Source: Ophiocordyceps camponoti-saundersi (nom. inval.)
Lineage: Eukaryota; Ascomycota; Sordariomycetes; Hypocreales; Ophiocordycipitaceae
Length of the DNA stretch: 64,000 nt
Reading direction: 5' to 3'
Assembly (NCBI GenBank): GCA_003339415.1
Contig: PDHQ01000067.1
Location: forward strand, 62,001 to 126,000
Position 1 is the first letter of the stretch. The number at the start of each line of letters is the position of its first letter. The notes beneath the pieces are model-generated. The model saw only the letters and a list, made by a program, of their open reading frames with translations, had not been told where the DNA came from and did not search any database. The translations under genes were made by a program, and so were the position numbers. Shown piece after piece: positions 25,625 through 36,589 of this stretch.

Positions 25625-26420
25625 CACTAATATAAGGGAGTATTACTAAACTTAAGTATAAGCGTTACGTTATAATAGCGTTAACTTTATTATTAGGGCT
25701 TAAGCTATTTATTAGATACTTAAAAGATATCTTAGCTAAAAGGTACCTTAATTAGTATAATACTAATATAGTATTATTAGGTATTTAAGGAGAGATATAT
25801 AATATTATCGTTAAGGAGATCTTCTTTTTAGGTCTTTATAATAAAGCTACTAACTAATATAATAAGTTAGATAATAAAGATTATACTTAGTCTAAGTTAA
25901 TAATTTTATTTATAAATAAATTTAAGGAGGTAAACTTAATTATAGAAAGTACCTTTATTATAAAAGCGTATAAGTTTAATTATAAGAAAGGAGAATTACT
26001 AGCTAATTATATAAAATAAGCGGAGGCTCTTTATAGCTAAGTAAAATTAGAAACTTAATAGATTCTACTTACTAACTTTTTAAATTAAATAACTAAAAAC
26101 GCTAAGAAAGATAAATAATATAAGCGGGCTATTATTAAGCGCCTTTATATTAATAGTAAGTAAAAGTTATTAATAGTAACGGTAAGCCTAATATAGTTTA
26201 ATATTTAACTTACTATATATAACTTACGTAATATAATATCTAAAAAGATTAAGAGAGATACTAATAAAATATTAGTTATAAAGATAGATTTATAAAAAGT
26301 AATAGCTAAATAGTAAGAGATAATAACTAAGATAGCTAAATTAATAGAATAATTTAATATTATAATAGTAAGTAAGTTAAGTAAGTATTTATAGAACTTA
26401 GGAAGCTATCTTATTAGCGG
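25625..26420 (+). pseudogene. Gag remnant of A1
   Basis: Reading TAA/TAG as former CAA/CAG/TGG, one frame from about 25648 runs through a capsid-like pattern: a lone former Trp, then YNKLD, then a K-L-x3-F-x3-F-KEV segment, and later ANYIK-x-AEALY. This spacing (W...L...F...F...Y) is that of the retrotransposon Gag capsid family. The same frame in A2 (minus, about 53150-52840) supports it with fewer changes. No CCHC knuckle is legible. Broken by many stops. Confidence 0.7.
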
Positions 26421-27094
26421 ATATTTAAGTATATAAAATATACTTAGATAAACTAATACTTAGGTATAAAATTAGGGATATCTATTATAGAATTTTTTAA
26501 ATATATTATAATAATAACCCTAAGCTTTTAGATTATTAAGTATAAGACTTAAATACTAACCTCCTAACCTAGATCTATAGTAATATTTTAAATATAGCGA
26601 ATAAGGCTATATAAGCTATAATTATCTATCTATAGCTTTATTTAATAAAGAAATATTTTAATAGCGGAAAGCTTATTAGGAAACTTACGCGGAGGAGATA
26701 AAAAAATAGAGACGCTAGTAATTATATTAAGGTACTAGCCCTAAACTATTAGTAAAGAATTTAATAATTATTAGTTTAGATATAAATATTCGACTACTAA
26801 TAAGATATATAACTAAAATATTATTAATATTATCTATAATAAAAAGTTTAAATAGAAAAGCTTTAGATCTTACTACGCCTAATATTAATATTATATAAGG
26901 ATAAACTTATATTACTTAAAAACCTAATATTTAAACCTCTTATTAGAAAAAAAAGATAGTCCTAATTTCTTAACTTACGTAAGGCCGCGTAACTAAACCG
27001 CGCCCTAAAGTAAAATTTAACTTAGATAACTTAGATAAACTATAATAAGATAAATTAAAGTAGAAAATTTATCGCTAATCGGTTATACTAAATA

Positions 27095-27106
27095 TAAAGC
27101 TTAATA
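27095..27106. repeat. SINE (minus copy) target-site duplication, tail side
   Basis: TAAAGCTTAATA, repeated exactly at 27695-27706. The uninterrupted A2 counterpart lies near 51820-51835. Confidence 0.85.
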
Positions 27107-27694
27107 TATATATTATATTACTTTAGTAACTTATATAGGTATCTAGGCATATAATTATTTAATAGAGAGGAAAAACCGGAGTGCCCCGGGGAAAAACCCC
27201 TTACTTAATATATTCGGCTAGCTTATAAGCTAATTACGTCGTATCGGAAAGCTTAATCGTTATAAGAAGTATCTAAAGTTACGCCGGTCCTAAGCGAGAG
27301 GTACCTATACTTCTTATCGCACGTCTTATCTAAGTTCTAAGTAGTTCCGGTACGTATATTAGCAAATATTATAGCGAAGATATTACTTCGTAATCGTACT
27401 CTATTACCGGATTATAATCGCTATTAAAAGGGACCTATTCCTTTAATAACTTACGTTATCTAATTACCCCCGCGCCTTACCTTACCTAAGCCTCGGCCGG
27501 GTTACTACTCCTACCGAGGGAGGAAAGGAGCCCGGCAGGGTCACCACTCCTGCCGGGGTTATACCGGGGTCGGACCGTACCCCGGCTATATAGTTAGGGT
27601 AAAAAATACCCGTGCCCTCCGCCGGATTCGAACCGACTGCCTCTCTTATAGGAGACTAATATCTCTAGACGCTTAACTACTGCGCTAGGAGGGC
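27107..27694 (-). mobile_element. tRNA-derived SINE, minus copy (588 bp)
   Basis: On the minus strand it starts exactly at the first base of a tRNA-like head (27694). The head has acceptor arms GCCCTCC/GGAGGGC (27688-27694 and 27614-27620), an A box TAGCGCAGTAG and a perfect B box GGTTCGAATCC (27624-27634). A body of about 500 bp unrelated to tRNA follows, with a GC-rich hairpin, ending in a TAATATAATATATA tail. An exact 12-bp duplication brackets it. These are the hallmarks of a Pol III-transcribed SINE moved by a LINE machinery. It is inserted in A1 between Gag and the RT region, and A2 shows the empty site. It is less RIP-mutated than A1. Fungal tRNA-headed SINEs are known, but I cannot assign this one to a named family. 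Confidence 0.87.
27614..27694 (-). other. tRNA-like head of SINE (not a functional tRNA)
   Basis: The 7-bp acceptor stem, D arm, T stem (GTCGG/CCGGC) and TTCGAAT loop are all present. The region where the anticodon arm should lie is longer than normal and does not form a 5-bp stem with a 7-base loop, so no anticodon can be assigned. It works as an internal Pol III promoter (A and B boxes), not as a tRNA gene. Confidence 0.8.
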
Positions 27695-29439
27695 TAAAGC
27701 TTAATAATAACGCTAAGGAAAGCCTAGCTTTAAGAGATATACTAACTTTAATTATTCCTAAGCTTATCTTAAAACTAATTACTTAGTTACTACCTTTAAA
27801 AATAGAAATTTAAACTTACTCTTAAGAGCCTAAGCTAGCTAAGAAATAATATAAGTTAAAGAAAATCTAAGCTATAAAAGAATATAATATTCCGCTATTT
27901 AAACTAAAAGATAGGTTAAAAAATACCTTAGTAATATTAAGTATCTTTTAATTATTTTAAGTTATATTATCGATTTATACGTAACTTAATATAATAAACT
28001 AATATAGTATTAGAAGAAAATTAAGTTTTTAAAAGGTAAGAAGGTTATTACGAATCTTATTTAACTATTTAAATTATAAAACTTACTAGTAAATATTCTA
28101 TCCTATAATACGCTTAATTAGGTAATTTAGAGAGATATTATAGCGCTAGCTAAAACTATTTTATCGATATTAAGGTATATTAAAAGCTATATTAAAAGTT
28201 ATTAGTATATTATTATTATATTAAATAGAGGCTTTATAGTTAATCTAGTTAATAAGGCCTTTATAGCTAATAACGCTCTCCTTATAATCTAGTTACCTTA
28301 ATTAAATATAGTTAAAATAGCGAATAATAAACTTATAATTATTAAAAAAGTTACTTATTTTCGGGTAATTATAATAAGAATCTTAGCTAACGTAAAAATA
28401 TATATATTAGAAGACTATAATAATTAGGATATTCTATTAAGCTACGTATAGCTAAGATATATTAAGGCTATAGAATATTATATAAAGGAATAGCTAAAGA
28501 TTACTAGCTTAGAAAATATTACTTAGATTATTCTAATTTTCCTAGTACCTAATTTATTTAAGCTAGATAGGAAAACGCTATAAGCTCTTAAATATCTAAA
28601 AGCGGTTACTAATAATAAAGATAAGATTATATTCGTTAAAAATAATAAGCTTATTTTAGAAAAAGTTAAGGATATTTTATCCGCTATTACTAAATAATTA
28701 GCCTCCTAGGTAAAATAAAACTCTCTAAAAAACTAATAGCTACCTCCCGTAAAAGCTAGATAGTAAGGTAGCTAAGGATAATATAAAAGAAAATAAATAA
28801 AGTATTATAGCCTTAAATTTAGCGAAAGCTAGTAATATTTATTAGTAAGTAAGTAAAAGTAATATTACTTAAGTTTATATAAAAGAAAATATATAAGGTA
28901 ATAAGTTTTAAATAAACGGTAAAGAAACTAAAGTTAATAAATAGATAGTTACTTAAGTATTTAAAATAGCTTAAAGGAGTAGAAAAGTTATTAGAAATAG
29001 AATTAGCTAAACTAAAAGAAAATAAGATAGCTAGGAATAAGAGTAATATAAAAAAAGTAATCCGCGACTATAATAAGCTAGATATAATAAACCTTCTAAA
29101 ATATCCCTAATATTAGATAGACTAGGAGAAAATAAGTAATAAGAATAATACTAACTATATATTATATCTTAGATAAGTAAGTATTATAATAATAAATATT
29201 TTAAAACTTATATTTTATAAAAATATTACCTTAAACTTAGTTATTTATCCTTTATTAAATACCTTAATTAAGGAAATCGACGCGTAGTTTAAATAAAGCC
29301 TTATTATACTAAGAGATTATATTAAGATAGAAGAATAGAGAGAGAGGGTTATAAGATTATATTTTACTTATAAGGATTACTTTATTTCTACTCTTAAGGA
29401 GATTCGGCTTATATAACTAATTACCTATCGAATTAAATT

Positions 29440-30100
29440 AAAAAAGGGAGTAACGCTAGCTATATTTAAATAAATAAGGTATAGTAAGCTTAAATAGATC
29501 TTTATAAGTAAAGTATTCTTAATAATAAAAAAAGTAAATATTATTTAACTTATTAGCGATAATATAAAATAGGTAGCTAGAACTTTATTTATTAAGAAGT
29601 ACTTACTAAACCTAGCGGCTTAGAGAATAGTTTATAATTACCGCGATATTAATAAGAATATAGTAAAACTAAAATATCTATATTATAACTTAAAGGTTAA
29701 TTTAGACTAAGTATATATTAAATAACTAATAATTTTCTCTTAGCTAGATATATCTAATAAGTTTTAGTTAATCCTAATATAGCTAGAGGATATATATAAA
29801 ATAGGCTTTACCGCCCTTAATAATATATAAAAATATATTAATATATTATAAGGACTAATAGGCGCCCTTTCTACGTACGTAAGGTATAGGGATATCGTAT
29901 TTAGTAAATTAATATTAGCGGATAAGGTTAAATACTAAATATTATTAGGTTTTATTATAAAGTATTTAATATTAATATTTATTTATATTAATAATTATAA
30001 CTTTAAAAGTAAAACTTTCTAATAAATATTTTAATTTCCTTTAATATTAGTATTTCCTTAAAATAGTATAGGCGCTAATTAGTCTCGCGGGTAAGAAAAT
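29440..30100 (+). pseudogene. Reverse transcriptase remnant of A1
   Basis: It is collinear with the A2 RT (49440-50050, minus). The fingers/palm segment around 29635-29700 reads as a degraded VYDYRDIN motif, the start of Ty3/gypsy RT. The catalytic box at 29981-30001 reads I-Y-I-N-N-Y-N where gypsy elements have Y-x-D-D. Both Asp codons appear as AAT, which fits GAT/GAC to AAT/AAC changes after T (TpG to TpA) and C to T. Many in-frame TAA/TAG are present. The activity is lost. Confidence 0.78.
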
Positions 30101-30479
30101 AAAGCTATTTAATAGTATAGCTAAATTAGTTAAGTTTAAATTAGAAGTAAGGCGATTTTATCTAAGAACTAAGTATCGGTAGAGATTTATATAGTTAGGA
30201 GACTATTTCTAATAATATCCCCCTTAATCTTAAGAAGAAGTTTAAATAGTATTATAGCTAACCTTATTCTTTCGTTATTTTATATTAAAAAGAGTAAATA
30301 AGGCTAGACTTATTAAGGAAGCGTTCTTTAAAAAGGTAAATAAGGTAACTTTATTAAGATACTAATTTATATAACTAAAAGTATAATATTAAGATAAACC
30401 TATTTAAACGTTAGAGGCGGTAAAAGCTTTATAATTCCTATACTAGGCTATTTAAAATAATATAATATTTAGAGTATAG

Positions 30480-30800
30480 ATAAATATATAATTTTACCTA
30501 GTAATAGATATATCCGATATTAGGACTAGGGCCGTTTTTTACTAATTTAATAATTATCCTAATAGAATATTTATTAGAGACTCTAACTTCTAAGATATAA
30601 AAATTATTATATAGATATCGTTTTAGCTAAATAATTTAAAGTAGCGATATTTTATATTTAAAAAAGAAATATTAGCTATTATTTATATAATTAATAAATA
30701 CTAATAAATAGTAAATATATCCTTATATCCCCTTAAGATTTATATAAATTATAAAGGTATTATTAACTTAATAATAAATATAGCGAAAATATATAATAAA
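30480..30800 (+). pseudogene. RNase H remnant of A1
   Basis: Aligned with the A2 RNase H (about 49060-48760, minus), where the pattern VID-x2-NTRTGAVL, then YSIPKKEILAI, then KIYTDYKG is readable. This is the arrangement of Ty3/gypsy RNase H (catalytic D...E...D with the S-x2-EKE-x-LA signature). In A1 the same positions are visible, with extra stops and Gly/Asp changes. It lies directly after RT, as expected. Confidence 0.72.
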
Positions 30801-31524
30801 GTTATAAGGTAAATTAATATTCTTTAAGAATAGAATATTAAATATATTTATTACCTAAATACGATAAAAATTATTAGAATCGCGGATAATATATCTAAAT
30901 TATATAATATTTTAAAAAGCGATATTTTAAATATAGAGGGCTATATTATACTAGCGCTAGATATTATTAAAGCTACTTAACTCCTATTAAGTAAACCGCT
31001 AGTAAGTAGAGAGGTATCTTACTTCTAAGCGGCTATATCCCCTTAGCTAGGAGACCTATAATATACGGAAATTATACTTTTTCTTATTAATAGAATATAA
31101 GCACTATTAAATAATAAATATTACTATATTTAGAGGATAGCTATTAGATATTAAGTTTAGAATAAGATCTTATATTATATTAAATTAAATAAATAGTAAG
31201 CTAAGTATTATCTATAATTAAATATCTAGTTAAAATTATAAAGTACTTATAATATATTAAGCTATTTCTCTAAGGAAAAAACTCTAGCGAATTTAAGAGG
31301 AATCTTATAATAGCTAACTTATTAATTAGATATTACTTATTATTATATATCTTATATAATTTGCTAGTAAACTATACTACGCTTACCTAAGTTAAAATAT
31401 AAATAAATTATAATATATAAGTTATAGGAAATAATAGTTATTAATTTCCTAGGACTTATTACGCTTATTAGTGCTTATAAATATTAATATATTTTAATAG
31501 CTATAGATTATATAACGCGTTTTC

Positions 31525-31537
31525 TATTAACTTAAGT
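31525..31537. repeat. SINE (plus copy) target-site duplication, head side
   Basis: TATTAACTTAAGT, repeated exactly at 32134-32146. A2 near 48000 has one copy only. Confidence 0.87.
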
Positions 31538-31619
31538 GCCCTCCTAGCGTAGTAGTTAAGCGTCTAGAGATATTAGTCTCCTATAAGAGAGGTAGTCGGT
31601 TCGAATCCGGCGGAGGGCA
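31538..31619 (+). other. tRNA-like head with Pol III A and B boxes
   Basis: The acceptor, D and T arms form, but the anticodon arm is extended and does not fold normally, so this is not annotated as a tRNA gene. Confidence 0.8.
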
Positions 31620-32133
31620 CGGGTATTTTTCACCCTAACTATATAGCTAGGGTACGGTCCGACCCCGGCATAACCCCGGCAGGAGTAGTAACCCTGCCGG
31701 GCTCCTTCCCTCCCTCGGCAGAAATAGTAACCTAGCCGAGGCTTAGGTAAAGTAAGGCGCGGGGTAAGGGTATAGTTAGATAATATAGGTTATTAGAGGA
31801 ATAGGTTCCCTTTAATAGTAACTATAATCCGGTAATAGAGTACGATTATAAAGTAATATATCTTCGCTACGGTATCTACTAATATACGTACCGGAATTAC
31901 TTAGAACTTAGATAAAACGTGCGATAAGAAGTATAGGTACCTCTCGCTTAAGACCGGCGTAATTTCGGATACTTCCTATAACGATTAAGCTTTCCGATAC
32001 GACGTAATTAGCTTATAAGCTAGCCGAATATATTAAGTAAGGGGTTTTCCCCCGGGCACTCCGGTTTTTCCTCTCTATTAAACGATTATATGCTTAGATA
32101 CCTATATAGGTTACTAGAGTAATATAATATATA
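31538..32133 (+). mobile_element. tRNA-derived SINE, plus copy (596 bp)
   Basis: It has the same structure as the minus copy at 27107-27694, reversed. It starts at GCCCTCC, which pairs perfectly with GGAGGGC (31612-31618). It has an A box TAGCGTAGTAG (31545-31555, one CpA-to-TpA change from the other copy) and a perfect B box at 31598-31608. A GC-rich body holds a CCGGCAGG...CCTGCCGGG hairpin near 31675-31705, and the element ends in a TAATATAATATATA tail. An exact 13-bp duplication flanks it. It sits in the integrase region of A1, and A2 shows the empty site. The two copies diverge mainly by transitions. The head is intact enough to have driven Pol III, but current activity is unknowable. 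Confidence 0.89.
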
Positions 32134-33189
32134 TATTAACTTAAGTATATAAAAATATAATTAGCTTAGAGGTAGTAGATATATAGTAATATTATTAGAG
32201 TTTAGTATTTAGCTAGCTTAAAGCTATTTACTTAGATAATAGACGCTATTTCGCTAATACTATTATAGAAGATATAGCTAAATAATATAAGGTTAAATAG
32301 AAGTTCGGCTTAGTCTTATATTTTTAAAGTATTAGACTAGCGGAGAGGTATATCCGATTAGTAAAAAACTAATTATTAAAATAGAGTCTTAAGCGGTTTA
32401 GTATCTCCCTAAAAGCGTAAAATAAAGCGTTACCTTAAATTACTAATATACTAAATTCTTAATAAGTTAAGATTTTAAAGGTAACTCTAGTAAAAGCTAT
32501 ATTAGGATTTAACCCTATAATTATATATTAGAATAAAGATATACTTAGAGCTAAATAATTTAACTTTAACTATTTTAACTAGGATAATTAAATAGTCCGC
32601 GATTTAGTATTAGCTATAGTAGAAGAAAAGGATATAATCTAGGATATTTTAGCTAATTTTAATATAACTAAATATAATATTAAGCTACGATATATTTTAA
32701 AAGTCGGTAATTTCGTATAAGAAAGGTAAGATAAGGTAAATACGTTATATAGGAAGTTTATAATTATATAAGATAACCTATCTATTATTATTAAGGTTAT
32801 CTTATCTATTATATATCTAATCCGTAGTATCGTTAGATATTAAGTTTTACGAAAGCTTTATATAGACGATCTTAAACTATTTATACTACGTAAAGTATAT
32901 TTAATACCCTTACGGTAAGTAATATAAGATATAGCTACCTAATAAGGCTATAAGCTAAGTAAAGGAATAGATAAGCTTTAGGGTAAAGACCCTTACGCTT
33001 ATAGGAACTTACTATTATAAGAAATTAAAAGTAGGGAAATGCGTAAGGTAAAGTAAGAATAAACTAAGAATAATAACTTACTACGGTAGATATTAAGTTA
33101 TTACGGTAAATATTAATAGTAATTATTAATAGCTATTAGCTAGCTAAGGGGCTAGCTAGGGATCGCTAATAGTTATTTATATTTATTTA

Positions 33190-33770
33190 CCTTACTCGTT
33201 ATCTTTCTTTTTAGATACTTTATTTCCTATTTTTTAATATACTATACCTTGTATACCTTTAACCTTATATATTTTCGCAGGTTTTATATACCTAATTAGA
33301 TTATTTTTATATACCCGATTAGATTATCTTTATATACTTTATTTTCTTTTAACTATTCTCTTATTTAACTTACCTCTTCTTCTTACCTATATATACTTCT
33401 TTTAACTTATTAGATATTAGTCTATATATTACCTTTTCTTCTTACTTATATATACCTCTTCTAACTTATTAGATATTAGTCTATATACGATTTCCTATCC
33501 CTTTTCTCTCTCTTTATCTTACCGAGTATTAACGCTATCGTTTTCTTATTATATACTCCTTTTCCTTATTTCTTTTTATTATATATTATAATCTATTATC
33601 GCGTATTTTCTTCTCTTTATTATATATTTATTTCTCTTATTATATATTTATTTCTCTTATTATATATTTATTTTTCTTATTATATATTACTATTTTTATA
33701 TATATTATACCTTTATATATTATTTATCTCTTATTTTTTACGGTTATCTTTATATAAGTATATAAGATTA
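33190..33770 (+). repeat. Tandem-repeat-rich leader between pol and ORF3 of A1
   Basis: This is a pyrimidine-rich spacer. A 59-bp unit is duplicated (the TAGATATTAG element at 33411 recurs at 33470). A roughly 20-bp unit, TATTATATATTTATTTCTCT, is repeated about four times at 33609-33690. A2 has the matching spacer (46475-47000, minus) without the 20-bp array, so that array expanded in A1 alone. CT-rich tracts upstream of a start codon are common in fungal promoters, so this may have driven ORF3 separately. Confidence 0.6.
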
Positions 33771-35747
33771 TAAATTACTTAATAGAAGAAGAAATTAACC
33801 TTAAGAAGAATTTTACCGTTTATAAATAGTATAAGAGTATACGCTAAGAGTTTAAATAATATTAGGAAATATTCTATAAATAAATAAGGGAAAGCTAAAA
33901 ATTTAAAATTTCTAAAAATTTAAAAATCTCTCCTATTATAGGTATTTTATATAGCTACGTTTTAGCTAAATAAGTAGCTAAAGGAGACTAAGTAGCTTAG
34001 TACCTTACTAAGGTTATATAAGATAAATTAGCACTATTAACGGTTATAGTAAATATTTAAAAATTCTAGGTTCTAAAATAGGATATTATAATAAATATAT
34101 TACTAAAAAATTAGCTTATAGAGCTAAATAAGCTTTAGAGGTTATATAAAATAGCGTATAGTTTCGCTAATACTAAGGTTAAGAGGGGTAAAAATAGTAA
34201 ATTTCCTCTAATAATAAAGATTATTATAATAATAAAAAATATAAAAAAATAAATCTTATTTATTACTAGCGAATTTTTCTCTAAAATAGCTTAGTATTTA
34301 TATAATCGTATAATTATTAATATTAAATAACTAATTTAAAATAAGCTTAAAAGCTAGGAAGATATAAATATATTAAGAGCTGCCTTATCTAAACTAATAT
34401 TTAAAAAAAATAGCTATAGCTAATAATAAGTAATTACTATACCTAGCTTTAAGGCGGGAGCTTAGAATACTAAGAAAGTATTTAAGTTTAAAGTTAATTA
34501 GAATATATAATATATAATCGAAAAGAGAGCTACTTAGCTTATGCTACTAATTTCTATCGTAAAACCGATAATTAAACCGATAAATAAATAAGAAAAAGAT
34601 AAATTAGATAATTATATTTTAGTTTTTATAAATAAAATTAGTAATAAGGATAAACGGTATTCGTTAATAAATAATATATTTACGAAGACGCTAATAGAAA
34701 CGCTAATAAAATTAATACTAACTAAGCTAATAACCCTAAGTTTTAATAAGGCGATATCTATTCCGATAAGCTAACCGATTCCCTTTTAAATAACCCCGTT
34801 AAGTAGCTAATCGATACCCTTTTAAATAACCCTATTAGGCTTATTATAGAAATCCGTTAGATAGGGATAGATAAAGATAACCCCTACCTCTAATTTTACT
34901 ACCTAAGTTCTAATAAAGAAAGTCGTTATAACCCCTACTTTTAGTTTTATTACTTAAGTTTTAATAAAGAAAATTATTATATTTACTAAGGCTATTACCT
35001 TTAATTCTATTACCTAAGTTTTAATAACTATTACCTCTAAAGCTATTACCTTTACTATAATAGCTTTAAGAAAAATAGTTATTTTATATATATCTATTCT
35101 TATAAAAATAGCTATTTTATAAATCCTTATATTAATAGCGACGATCCTACTTATACCTAAGTAGCTATAAGTCGCCTAGATTATCTATATAGTAACTATA
35201 AACTTAAATATTTATAAGAGAGAGATATAAACTATATTAATAACTAAGTAATAAGCTAAAATAGAAATACTTATAAATATAATAAGCGCTAAGATAGAAA
35301 CGCTTATAACTATTATAAATAAGTAGAAAGTTAGATAACTAACTAAATAATAAACTATAATAAACGAATAGAGAGATTAATAAATAACTAAGATAAGAGA
35401 AATTATCTATTATAAACGTACGGAATTTTAGATAGCGATAAAAATAAAATAAGGTATTAAATAGATAGTATTTATAAAAGAGAATAAAAGAATAATCTTT
35501 ATAGTTTATAATAAATTAATAAGGATACTTAATTAGATATTACTTTAATTAAAGAAACTCCTAATAAATACGACTAACGCTACTTAGTTATAAGGGGCTA
35601 TTAAGGAAGTATTATAAGATATTTTCTAGTTAATATTAATCTAAGAGGTTATTAAAAAAGTAATATACGATATTTTTTAATTTATATTAATTCGAGATAT
35701 TATCTAAACCCCTCTAAGTATAGTTATTAAGTTAATATTACGATAAG

Positions 35748-35760
35748 TAATAGAAGTATT
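35748..35760. repeat. R3 insertion target-site duplication, left
   Basis: TAATAGAAGTATT, repeated exactly at 36072-36084. A2 at about 44455-44470 has a single copy. Confidence 0.87.
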
Positions 35761-36071
35761 CCGCCCCGCACCGCCCCGCGCTGCGCCGCTGCGCTGCACC
35801 GCCCCGCTCCTTCCGCCCCGTGCCTTGCGGACTTTCCTTTCTCCGCCCTCCCCTCCTTACCCCACTTTCTTATATCGTCCGAGACCACCCCCGGGCAGCA
35901 GGCTCGTCATACCACACCGCCGCTGACCACCGCTATGCCCTTATATAAGCGTATAGCAAGCCTTTCCTTCATAGTTAGGGGGTTTTGCCCCACTTTAGGG
36001 GATTTTTCCTACTTAATATATTGCAGAAGCTCTAGATGCCACAAAGGCCCCTAGTGTATAAATAATAATAA
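35761..36071 (+). mobile_element. R3 retroposon, nearly unmutated 311-bp copy
   Basis: This GC-rich block keeps normal CpA and TpG and stands out sharply from everything around it. It is bracketed by an exact 13-bp duplication and ends in GTGTATAAATAATAATAATAATA, a simple-repeat tail as left by target-primed reverse transcription. It begins abruptly inside a GC-rich run, so it is probably 5'-truncated. A longer, RIP-mutated relative lies inverted at 22130-22515. No tRNA head or frame is seen, so it could be the 3' end of a LINE or a SINE of other origin. It escaped RIP either because it inserted late or because duplications this short are poor RIP targets. Confidence 0.82.
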
Positions 36072-36388
36072 TAATAGAAGTATTTTTTAAAAAGTTTAAT
36101 AGATAAATAATATCGGACTTATTTATATAATATTCTAACTAGATACTTAAGTTAAAGAGGCCTATTACCGCTACCTAGTTAGGCGATAAAGTAGTTAAAA
36201 AGGTAAAGCTATTAAACTAAGGATAAGAAGAAAGGTCTCCTACTAAGTTAAGCGGGTTAACGGAAATTAAGGGCATACCGCCTTAATTTAAGCTATTCTA
36301 ATCTAAGCTATTTAAGGAGGGTTATAATAAAGAGGTTTAGATAGAGAAGGTAATTATAGGCGATTATAATAAAGATACCCCCTTATTT

Positions 36389-36585
36389 TATTAGATAGGT
36401 ATTAGAGGATAAAGTATTAGAGGATAAGGGATTAGAGGAAAAAGGGGAGAACTTAGAGGAATTATTATTATTATTAAACTTACTATTAGACTAATATAAA
36501 AGGGATCACGACTACTAATACCTTAACGTATAATATTATATAATCTAATCTGATTTTATAATCTAAGACTAATTAAGGGATTTTA
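36389..36585 (+). repeat. A1 3' LTR
   Basis: 197 bp, equal in length to the 5' LTR. It begins TATTAG where the 5' LTR has TGTTAG, ends GGGATTTTA, and is followed by CCCG. Confidence 0.9.
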
Positions 36586-36589
36586 CCCG

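Larger units (their letters stand above)
31330..32430 (+). pseudogene. Integrase remnant of A1, interrupted by SINE
   Basis: The frame continues from A2-like sequence around 31440-31530 with the AVDY motif (first catalytic Asp), then breaks at the SINE insertion (31538-32133). It resumes at 32147 and reaches YLDN-R-RYFAN at about 32229-32255, where A2 has YLDNGRYFAN (second catalytic Asp). The DNG glycine is AGA here, another G-to-A change. A further E-type region lies beyond 32300 but is not clear. Integrase after RNase H is the Ty3/gypsy order. Confidence 0.75.
33775..36391 (+). pseudogene. ORF3 remnant of A1 (extra frame downstream of pol)
   Basis: It is collinear with A2 ORF3 (46470-44135, minus), where one frame of about 780 codons is interrupted only by TAA/TAG. 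In A1 the same frame carries more stops. It contains two copies of the 12-codon repeat (34768-34836) against three in A2. Near its end it is split by the 311-bp retroposon at 35761-36071. It ends in the first codons of the 3' LTR. The product is unrecognised: it is hydrophilic, with no signal peptide or membrane helix and with a Pro/Ser/Thr-rich middle. It is not an obvious envelope protein. Confidence 0.6.
24752..36585 (+). mobile_element. Ty3/gypsy retrotransposon A1 with three nested insertions
   Basis: Its 197-bp LTRs (24752-24948 and 36389-36585) are flanked by the exact 4-bp duplication CCCG (24748-24751 and 36586-36589). The left LTR still begins TGTTAG and the right begins TATTAG, which is the RIP change. 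The span is 11.83 kb. Subtracting two SINEs and one 311-bp retroposon with their duplications leaves about 10.3 kb, the size of A2 (10.2 kb). The order is Gag, RT, RNase H, integrase, ORF3, all on the plus strand and collinear with A2 reversed. It is more heavily mutated than A2, so it is probably older or has passed through more RIP cycles. It was inserted into B3. Confidence 0.93.

Noticed and set aside
31538..31619. Functional tRNA genes (here and at 27614-27694)
   Set aside because: The acceptor, D and T arms are fine, but the anticodon arm is enlarged and cannot form a normal stem-loop. Each sits exactly at the 5' end of a 590-bp repeat with target duplications.
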